Shown piece after piece: positions 12,916 to 64,000 of a DNA stretch of 64,000 bases. Where the stretch lies: positions 33,076,001 through 33,140,000 of the forward strand of contig CM060070.1 of assembly GCA_030533445.1 (NCBI GenBank). Reading direction: 5' to 3'. The position numbers and the translations under genes are program-made. Source of the DNA: Cyprinodon diabolis. Lineage: Eukaryota; Chordata; Actinopteri; Cyprinodontiformes; Cyprinodontidae. Within the stretch, counting starts at the first letter, position 1, and each line of letters starts with the position of its first letter. The notes beneath the pieces are model-generated. The model had not been told where the DNA came from. It made no database searches and saw only the letters and a program-made list of their open reading frames with translations.

Positions 12916-13244
12916 ACATGCTAGGCTTTTTTATCGAACTTTTATCGACCCTCTTTTTTTCTATTGCGCCACACGTCTATCGATCGATATATATCGTTAT
13001 TGAATTATCACCCAGCCCTATGCAGGAGTATAACCAGGAAGCGTGGTAGGAGGGCAAAATAGGTTTAGCGCCACCGCAGCACGGGAGGGAGAATTACAGC
13101 CAGGAACAAATGGATAAAAATAGACCGGAGAAAAAAAAAAAACATGAATCGATTATCTTGCGGACGTATCGATGCATCGGATCGTCGGCTGATGGATCGA
13201 TGCGTCAATACAAAGCGATTATTATTTACACCCCTAATCAGAGC

Positions 13245-14974
13245 CTTATCTTTAGTACGGAGATTAGCTCTGTGCTTTTGGGTTTGAGGTTCTGGATTCA
13301 CGGCTCCTTCCACTGTGTGACCCCGAGCAGGGTCATCAGATATGGAAGATGAACGAGCAGCTCTGTAACCCTGCTGGACATCAGCTGCTCATCTGCAGCA
13401 GTAGAACATGGCTAAATGTTTCTGATGTTGTTCCCTGTTCTGGACCCTGATCTCTGAGGGAAACAGACTCAGTAGCGATATGAGGACCGTTAGGATCAGT
13501 GTTACTGCAGATTACAGCCTAATGAAGCATCAGAACCTTCAGCCTGAGCTTTTAGCTCTGAGCCGTCTCCCCCTCACAGGCATTCAGCCTCCTCTCCATC
13601 TCTATAACGACATTAGCCATCTCATCCTCTGCCATAAAGCGTATTAGCAGCAGCTGGACGGGCTGCAGCTTCTTTCCTTCACGTCACTGAAGATCATTTT
13701 ACATCATCTGCTGCTGTTCTTGTTTTCTCTGTTAAAACAAGCCGGCTGCTGCTGATGCAGACATGTTTGTTCTTATCCTGAACCTGATGATGGTTTGGGG
13801 GGGGTAAAAAAGAAAAAACCCCTCAGGACCCAGACAGCAGCTGCAGAACCAGAACATGCATCATAATGCAATAAAATGTCAGAGGAGCATCTGATGAGCA
13901 TCGTTTTACGTCTCCAGAGTCCTGTGGAGGCTGATGGAGGATAAGAGCAGCAAGAAAAGAGCCCTCCTCTCCCTCCGGGCGCTTCCAGACACACAGAACC
14001 AATCCAATTCTATAAAGAATGACCCGGGCAGTGTGGTCTGTTTATTCCTGATGAGCCTTCAAGAGACTCACTAATCTAAGCTTGGTAAAGCAGGCCTCTG
14101 GTAGGATGGTAGAACTTAGATGATCCTGAGCTTCATTCGGCCCAGGATGGATTTCTGCTCTGATTATGGCGCCGTGGTTAGCACTCACTTCTGAGGATTT
14201 GTGTGTGAAAAGCTAAACGAGTGTTGAGTGATCTTAGAAGGGAGCCTCCGCCGTGCTCTACAGCTCATGTCAAAGCTCAGCCTGTTATAGTTTGCCAACA
14301 GAAACAAATCTGCCTTCCAGGATAATCAGACACGGTCTGTGTTTGTATTTCTATCCGAAATGAAATCTTTTTACTGTTGATATCAGAATCAGTTTGGGTT
14401 ATTTCTGTTTATTTAACTTGGTTTTAAAATTTTCATTTATTTTGTGTCCGTTAAGAGTCCCTACATTAAAAGTCCACACAGATTAAGCGGGATCTTAAAG
14501 ATCTGCCTTAAACCATGTTTAGCTCGTTCAGCTCTATAACTCATGAGAACGTCGGAGGCGCCGGCGGGAGTGTTTATCTTCCAAAACAACAATGGCGCGT
14601 CTGCGAGATATCACGGTCACGGAGATGGATGTAGAGTTGCTAGACATCAAAGGAATAGGTTCCGTTAATGGAGTTTGCAAAAAGACCAATTAACCTGTCG
14701 TCGTAGTTGTCCATTATAGTTCCTCAGTTTTTAAAAATGGCGCTAACCGGCACCGAATCGAGAAGGACGACCACACAGACAGCCAGAAAGGCATAGCAAG
14801 GACCAATCGCAGCTGGTTTTTGTCTGCGCACTTCCGCTTGAGGTCTGCGCGGGTTTGAGACCATCCCACTCGTAGTCAGGATTTTTTTTAGGTGCACAGC
14901 GACGGTTACAGAACCTCTGCGCGGTGGGCGTGGTCGCACGCAGAGACAGATTTGACGGTTGCAGAGGCTATGCA
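13245..14974. other. no gene recognised; CpG-rich patch at 14540-14960
   Basis: Mostly unique-looking. Around 14540-14960 there are many CpG dinucleotides (GGAGGCGCCGGCGGGAG, AATGGCGCGTCTGCGAG, GTCTGCGCACTTCCGC), unlike the neighbourhood. It could be a young repeat, an exapted promoter or a pseudogene end. No open frame of note. Confidence 0.4.
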
Positions 14975-15110
14975 TCAGAAGCATCAATTAGCCTAAGTCT
15001 CATTGCGCCCAACCCGGGTTCGATTCCGAATCTGTGGTCCTTTGCCTTTCTTTGCCTTTTCCTGTCAGCCTACTGTCCAAAAACACGAGCCACTAGTGCT
15101 GTAACAACAG
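14975..15110 (+). mobile_element. probable SINE fragment with tRNA-like B box
   Basis: CCCGGGTTCGATTCCGAATC resembles a pol III B box, and the following stretch with GTCCTTTGCC and CCTGTCAGCCTACTGTCC resembles the body of common fish SINEs. No clear A box or target duplication. Confidence 0.4.
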
Positions 15111-15255
15111 ACTTCTTTGTGTCAGTAACCTATTTCCTCTCCTTCTTTATTTTGGTCTTCCTGACCCATCTACTTTCTGATTTTCTGTACTCTGGTCACA
15201 TGATACAGTAACATAAAGCTTTATTTCATGGTATGATATTCATCAATAATCTGAG

Positions 15256-15345
15256 CTAAGAGGACTTGTTGATTATGAGTCTTAGAGGCCCAAGAACACA
15301 GCCTTGAGGAACCCCATCTGATCTTTGTTCAGCCATATTTAGATC
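15256..15345 (-). mobile_element. short LINE reverse-transcriptase fragment
   Basis: The - strand reads SDGVPQGCVLGPL, matching the GVPQGSVLGPLLF motif of LINE reverse transcriptases. The match does not extend far on either side, so it is a small relic. Confidence 0.45.
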
Positions 15346-16386
15346 CATCAACTCAAAGTCCAGGTTTATCATTTGAATCATTATGATTTCTGTGATCAGG
15401 TGGTGCCGCTGTTCACAATTTTGTGGATTTTCTATTTTCATGTCTTTATATTCCTAATTCTTAGTTCTTCAGTCCAGCTTTTTAATTTACCAGCTGTCTG
15501 GATGTTTTAGAGATCCCTTATCCAGAACCCGTTTTCATTCTGGTTTTGTTTTTAAGGTGGAACAGAAAATCTGAAAATCCTGATTAAGACGATTAGTAAA
15601 CTGGCCCCGATCCATTTTCTTTCCGTGTTCTGGTCGACTGGTCTTCAGTCTGACAGAAACCCGCCTAACTGGACCGCTCTTATGCCATTTTGTTCCAGCA
15701 TCCACTGAGCGATGTTTAGATTGATGGTATCATGGTGCCCAGCCTCCATTATCTCCATTAGCCTCTGAACGCAGCAGCATTTCAACTGCCTGCTGGAGAG
15801 CTTTCATTTTGCTCATGCTCAGTCCGCTCTCAGGCTGTCTGTGTGAATGAATGAAAGTCTAATGAGCTGTAATTCTGCTGAAGCTAATCAGTGATTATTC
15901 AATAGATTTTAAATGGAGTCAGTAAAGAAAGTCGTTTTTTCTTATTGTTTTAGCTATTTTCTTGCTGCAGATGAAAGCTAATTGTACAGAATATGTTCAC
16001 CTGCTTTATGATGTTGGTCTTGGTGAAAAGCAGAGGATGTAAAATGAGATGCTCTGATATGGTGTTACAGCGACATCTGCTGGTCAAACACTGGTTTGGT
16101 TCTGGAGGACAGGTCCATTTCTAAGGATCTGAATTAATGGAGAGAATTTATAAGATTGATGTCCCTCATTTAAACAATAAATAAATCCTGATCAGCTGAT
16201 GAACCATTAGAAATTGCAGAGGTTTCCTGCTCCTCCAGATGGATGCTACGAGTTTGACCAATGAACACAAAGATTCAATGTTCCTACAGTGATCTGATGT
16301 CTTAGAATGGCCTGCAACTGTTTGGGTTTAAAGCTTTGGAGCTGGTAGCTAACAGAACTTTTTTCTCTGTGTTTTCTTTGTTTCAG
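15346..16386. other. region upstream of the first recognised mast2 exon
   Basis: No exon recognised, though an upstream coding exon of the long form is expected before 16387. The final 60 bp are a good pyrimidine tract and acceptor (TGTGTTTTCTTTGTTTCAG). Confidence 0.45.
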
Positions 16387-59760
<43,374 letters not shown>

Positions 59761-60283
59761 CAGCAGAATCCCTCGCCCCGTTCTCAGCTGCGCCTTCAAT
59801 TTCACGCTTATCTGGTACTTTTAGTGGACTGAGGCGCCGCGGCGCTCAGACTGTTTTTATGTCAATTTCCTCTTCCTGCTTTCAGCCAAAATGACACGTG
59901 AGGGGCTGCAAATCCAAACACTGGCTGGTCCCAAAAAGTGATGCCGATCCATTTACAGCCATCTGCTTGTACAGAACCACCCGGTAGCAACAAGGGATCC
60001 AAAGGGTTCACAGCATCAGGTCCAACTTCGGATCATTAGTGACGGTACGACGCATCAGTCAGAACCGGTTTAAATCCTAAACATCAACAAACGATGAAAA
60101 TAAAGAAGGCTGAAGGTTTACGGTTTGACCTCCAGCTGGTGGATCATTAAGCAAATATTTCCTCACAGAGTAGAAGGGGAAAAATGAGGTCCTGAAAAGC
60201 ATCTCTAAGGTTTGAGTTATGGCAGAAAGCGCTTGGCTGCATATCGTATCTTCAGCGGCACTATTGGTTTAAAACAGTCATGG

Positions 60284-60298
60284 CCACCAGGGGGCGAC
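60284..60298 (+). promoter_or_regulatory. CTCF-like motif
   Basis: CCACCAGGGGGCGAC fits CCASYAGRKGGCRSY at 14 of 15 positions. It lies 0.5 kb past the mast2 stop. Confidence 0.45.
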
Positions 60299-60435
60299 AT
60301 CTGTGGATACAGCAATAAATTGGTGTTAAAAACTAGGAAGTAGTTTATTTAAGTTAGCATAAAATGCTAAAAATCAGAATGAAAATCTTCCATCAAAAAG
60401 GTTATCAGAGAATAGTTCTTGGAGCTCGCTGCCAC

Positions 60436-60450
60436 AGCGCCACCTGGTGA
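60436..60450 (-). promoter_or_regulatory. CTCF-like motif, reverse orientation
   Basis: The reverse complement TCACCAGGTGGCGCT fits the consensus at 14 of 15 positions. Confidence 0.4.
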
Positions 60451-60523
60451 ACAGTCTTCACTGCCTTAGTTTTAATGCAAACATCACCTGAGGTGGATCT
60501 ATAACCTGTAAGCCTGTGTTGTA

Positions 60524-60538
60524 AGCGCCACCTAGAGG
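60524..60538 (-). promoter_or_regulatory. CTCF-like motif, reverse orientation
   Basis: The reverse complement CCTCTAGGTGGCGCT fits the consensus at 14 of 15 positions. Third such site within 255 bp. Confidence 0.4.
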
Positions 60539-61987
60539 TGGAATCTCGGGTCGGACCTTCTGAACCGCCTTTGTTTAGTTTTCAGCCCCTTTTTTCATTT
60601 GGACCAACTTGCTGTGTTTTAGCCTCTAATCCTGTGAAGTTCTCACACTTTGATCGTCTGTCTGTGTGTCTGTCTGTCTGTGCGGGCGTCACTGCATGGT
60701 GTCCTCTCTCTATAGGAGCGTTTAGAGCTGTTTTATACCCTCTGTGTGTTTTAGGGGAAACTTTCTGACCCTCTCCATGTTTGAATGCTTCGGCTTCATC
60801 AAACGGATCTCAGATCTATCAGATTTGGTTTGGACCTAACGACGGTTCTGATATGTCGTAATTTGTTGGGTTGGTTTTCTTCATAAAGCAGGGTGGAGAT
60901 CAGGATGTCCTCTGTTTACATGTCCTTCATCTCTTCCAGCAGCTTTATTGTGCTGTTAACATCACAGCTCCCCTTGTAGGCCGGCTCTGTCGCTACATGA
61001 AAAGAAATAGATGTTTTTTTTTTATTCTTCTCGTGGATCAGCCACATTTCCTCCATGTGTCACTGCTCAGAGACAGAACCAAGCCGAGCTGGGACGAACC
61101 AACAGAACGGACCTGGAGCAGCACGCAGGCCATTCAGATCTGCTCATGTGCCCAAAGCACTGGAAGCACTTTGTCCTGCAGAACATTTGCTCATATTTTA
61201 TAGTAAAACCTTTATTAATCCAAAGGATTTACGTTATCTAAACATCAATTAAATCTGTATATCTGGTCTGTTTGCATTAAATGAAATAACCTTCCTGCTC
61301 TGAGTTTTTTATCCCTCATACTGGGTCGGATCACACAGTAAAAGCAGAACTGACCAGTGTCCTGCAGCTGAGTGGGTATGAGTGTTCTGATCGCTGCTCT
61401 GCAGCCCTGGATAGAACCACAACCTGCAGCTGCAGAATAAAAGTTGATGGTTTTCTGCAGGATTATGAGGCTTTTCCTCACGCTGTTCTTTTATTGCGCA
61501 AACAGCTGCAAACTTATCAGTTCCTACTGAGGAACGAGTCAGACTGAACTGAACATCATGTGCTTTAGAACCAGATCAGAACCAAAGAAGCTGATTCCAG
61601 ATAAGCTGAGAGATGGAACCGGTTTGTTTGTTTTAGCCTCTGCAGCCGATCCAGATCGCAGAGACCCGGGTTCTGCAGAAGAACCCGTCCCTCTGGGCTC
61701 AGTCTCAGCAGCTGCAGACCTCCAGACTAGAAGCTGTCCAGGTTTCGTCTCAGGCTCGATGTTTCTGTCGCTGAGGAGCTGCTGCCGGCCTCCGACTCTG
61801 AGCATGGAGGTTCTGACGGGCCACGTGTTTGGAATGACGAGGCCAACATCACAAACGGGTTTTAGAGCCTTCAGCAAATATTCAAAGACTTTGACTAATA
61901 GGAAGCTTGGAGACGAAACCAGTGCAATATCTTTTATTTTCTGATGTGGTCAAAAGCATGTTGTTGTCAATCGTACCTTACAACAAT

Positions 61988-61993
61988 AATAAA
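61988..61993 (+). promoter_or_regulatory. candidate distal poly(A) signal AATAAA
   Basis: Canonical hexamer followed by GTTTTTTT within a few bases and then ATGTTCATCATCTGTTC. It could end a mast2 3' UTR of about 2.2 kb. Other AATAAA hexamers at 60099, 60314 and 61436 compete. Confidence 0.35.
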
Positions 61994-62010
61994 GTTTTTT
62001 TATCAACATG

Positions 62011-62573
62011 TTCATCATCTGTTCATTCATTGCTCGGCTGATGTAGACCTCCTGTCTGCAGGTGCAGCTTTAATTATTCACTCCTGGTATGTTTACATTT
62101 AGTTATTTCCTCGTCCAGGAAGGTCGATTGTGGTTTGAAGCAGGTTCTGATGGTTCCTGCCAGAAAGAAGACGTCCTCTTAGCTTGTTTTTCAGGAGACC
62201 AGCTGCAGATCCCTCCTCCTCTCCTGATGGGATGTTAAAGTCTCCTCTGGTTGATTCCCAGCCGCTCGTTCTCATCAGGTCCTGCTGCATCGCCTTAGAG
62301 GAGGAGGAGCGGCGGTAAATTATCCGTAAACTGGTTCTCTGCAGCTCTGGGTTGTTTTGATCCAGACGGCCTCATCCCACACAGACTGTGGGTTTGCAGC
62401 ATGGAGGGTCCTAATGGGCCTTCAGATCAGTCTGAGGGGACATCTTCAGCCGTGCATTTACAGAAGCATGTCTGCAGCGCTTTGGGAGCTAAAGAACCTT
62501 CCATCACTGGGCTGAAGGGGTCAGAGGTCACTGTCTGGTATCAGGGGTAAACCAGAGGTTTTTCAGGGGTAAT

Positions 62574-62604
<31 letters not shown>

Positions 62605-63655
62605 TCTAAAGTGAAGGCTCCTCAGGAGGTCCTGTGGGGAACGAGGACCCTGAAGGAGCTCTGACAACTGCCGTCCTCACATGGAGGCTGAGTGGAGAAG
62701 CGGTGACAGGCGAGCGGCACTGGATGATGAATGGTCCACGCCGTGTGGCTCTGACACGGCTCTACGCGAACAAAGTCATTTTAGATTGCAGGGAGGAGGA
62801 AGAGGAGGTCGGAACAACAGAATCCGTCTGTGTGCTCTTTGCGTTTATATTATTTAGTGTCTAATCAAATGTGTCTGTCATATATTGTTCTGTGAACAAA
62901 CAGAACAACAGATCCATTCATGGTCAAACAGCTACTGTACCTCTGCAGATATAGAACAAATCTATTAAAAATATTTAAACTCTAAACATTTATCAGTAAA
63001 AAACGAACCTAATAAAACTAAACATTTGTCTACAGAAGAAAAGATGAATGAAAATTTATGAAAATCATAAAATTAAGTTCAAGTTTAGTTTTATGTTTGG
63101 GAGCCAAGGTTTACACTGAAGAAATCAGAATGTGTTAGATTGGCTTTAAACTGATTTAGAGCAACTGGATGTAGATTCAACATTTTAGTACAGTATCTTA
63201 AAGACTGATTTTCATTTAAGACATCAATAACAATTAATTATCCTTAATTTCATTTGATTATTCTGAGGAACTGAAAATGGGTCAGGAACCCATAAACTGG
63301 CAGAGGAACCTGTTACTAGCTGTGTTTTATTTTAGGCTAAAATCATTAAGGACTCTTTATCCAAAGTGTATCCGAACTCTCCATGATCAGGTCTGTCTGA
63401 ATAGTGCTGGCATTAAGGAAGGAAGGGAGAGGAAGCAGGATGGAGCAGAGGGAGCTCCTGATGTTCCTGTTCAATGCTAGGAGCTATAATATTTCACTAC
63501 ATCCTTTGCCTGGCAGGGCCTATAGTTACGGCCCACCTCATGGTGTTAAATAAAAATACATCATAATATATAAGCTAATGTCCACAACTTGATATGTTTT
63601 AGTTCTTCTCCAGAGGACTGGAGCTCCAACCAATCAGTTAACGAAAGGTATGAAC
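62011..63655. other. region downstream of mast2, no gene recognised
   Basis: Unique-looking, with a C28 run at 62576-62603 and an AT-rich part at 62870-63260. No start of a neighbouring gene was recognised. Confidence 0.5.
62576..62603. repeat. C28 homopolymer
   Basis: Twenty-eight consecutive C; the length may be an assembly estimate. Confidence 0.9.
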
Positions 63656-63675
63656 TAGGAACAGGAGGTAGGAGC

Positions 63676-63895
63676 TGGGGGAGTGTTGGCTTAGTGGTTA
63701 GAGCAGTGCCCTTGTGCTCTGAGAAGGTTCAAAGTACCTAGTTTGATCTCTACAGCCTGCACTCTGGGTCCTTGGGCAAGACCCTTAACCCCACACTGCT
63801 CCCCGGGCGCCGCACAGTGGCAGGCAAGTGCTCCATAAGGGGATGGGTTAAATGCAGAATGAATTTCTCCAGTGTGAGATCAATAAAGTTCAGTT
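63676..63895 (+). mobile_element. complete tRNA-derived SINE with long target duplication
   Basis: A-box-like TGGCTTAGTGGTTAGAGC and B-box-like GGTTCAAAGTACC form the tRNA-like head. The body contains CCTTGGGCAAGACCCTTAAC and GGGCGCCGCACAGTGGC, the end AATAAAGTTCAGTT. Flanking 20-bp repeats (63656-63675 and 63896-63915, 18 of 20 identical) are the target duplication, as made by LINE machinery. Confidence 0.88.
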
Positions 63896-64000
63896 TAGGA
63901 ACAGAACGTAGGAGCAACAGTTGGGAATCAGCTTTAGACAAAGGAGCCAATCATAGGGCTCCTTTCCAGAATGGAGCACAAAGTTTGCGAAAAACGTTAA

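Larger units (their letters stand above)
10895..13020 (-). mobile_element. inner hAT-type transposon nested in the outer one
   Basis: Left end TAGGGCTGGGCGATA and right end TATCACCCAGCCCTA are inverted repeats (14 of 15). The 8-bp target duplication TGCAGGAG is perfect (10887-10894 and 13021-13028). It contains an approximately 598-bp tandem repeat (10938-12530) and, on the - strand, a BED-finger fragment (12661-12915). Most of the transposase is absent. Confidence 0.93.
10203..13236. mobile_element. outer hAT-type transposon, interrupted by a second hAT
   Basis: Left end TAGGGGTGTAAATCG and right end ATTTACACCCCTA form terminal inverted repeats (TAGGGGTGTAAAT). Both sides carry the same 8-bp target duplication ATCAGAGC (10195-10202 and 13237-13244), the hAT hallmark. 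Without the inner insertion it is about 0.9 kb and shows no transposase, so it is non-autonomous. Subterminal parts are rich in ATCGAT-like words. Confidence 0.9.
59761..62010 (+). other. mast2: probable mast2 3' UTR and downstream flank
   Basis: No further coding sequence follows the stop. AATAAA hexamers occur at 60099, 60314, 61436 and 61988. The last, followed by a T run and a GT-containing stretch (61994-62020), is a plausible distal poly(A) site and the first a proximal one. The end of the transcript cannot be decided from sequence alone. Confidence 0.45.

Noticed and set aside
14999..15040. tRNA gene suggested by GGGTTCGATTCCG
   Set aside because: Only a B-box-like stretch is present and no cloverleaf can be drawn; a SINE fragment is more likely.
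63676..63760. tRNA gene at the head of the last SINE
   Set aside because: A and B boxes are present but arms do not pair properly, and a SINE body with target duplication follows.

Overview
The window is vertebrate, almost certainly teleost, genomic DNA. Coding exons are short, carry GT-AG introns and sit in a large field of non-coding sequence. The repeats are fish-like: hAT transposons with 8-bp target duplications, tRNA-derived SINEs, a 5'-truncated L2 LINE, a foldback MITE present three times, and many micro- and minisatellites. I cannot name the species; a percomorph is a guess from repeat style.

One protein-coding gene was recognised: an orthologue of mast2 (microtubule-associated serine/threonine kinase 2), on the + strand from about 16.4 kb to 59.76 kb. 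I placed 28 coding exons with matching splice phases. From the start at 22511 they give one uninterrupted frame of 1707 codons plus stop. In order the protein has a basic Ser-rich N-terminus, the MAST-specific pre-kinase domain (DUF1908), an AGC-type kinase domain with all catalytic motifs, an AGC tail, a Ser-rich linker, a PDZ domain, and a long Ser/Pro-rich tail. MAST2-type wording (KELSLPRRGSF at the N-terminus, RTPPPTKRSLSEE and GSPEILRKRLSVSESSHTE after the kinase, RQDRAERRESLQKQ in the tail) points to MAST2 rather than MAST1, 3 or 4. The 5' end looks alternative: an exon with an acceptor at 16387, a MAST1-like first exon at 22511 and a weaker candidate at 18329 all end in the same phase and fit the common exon at 26839. 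The far N-terminal exons of the long form were not found and may lie upstream of the window. A 21-nt in-frame microexon candidate lies at 34365.

Layout. 1-16.4 kb: no gene recognised; a SINE end, an L2 fragment, a foldback MITE, a 15-bp perfect hairpin, and a nest of two hAT elements (10203-13236, with a second at 10895-13020). 16.4-26.8 kb: 5' introns of mast2, with a CTTC-based higher-order repeat, alternative first exons, CTCF- and RFX-like motifs, and a 717-bp hAT. 26.8-41.4 kb: exons coding the N-terminus, separated by introns rich in repeats. 41.4-53.9 kb: the pre-kinase, kinase and linker exons. 53.9-59.76 kb: PDZ and tail exons; the intron 55421-57758 is filled by a minisatellite holding a SINE that was copied together with the array as an 860-bp block. 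59.76-64 kb: probable 3' UTR with several AATAAA signals, a cluster of CTCF-like motifs, a C28 run, and a SINE with a long target duplication.

No prokaryote-like operon, CRISPR array, tRNA, rRNA or second cellular gene was seen. I found no convincing new biological system. The most interesting items are the alternative 5' exons, the microexon, the SINE co-amplified inside a VNTR, and the nested hAT elements.
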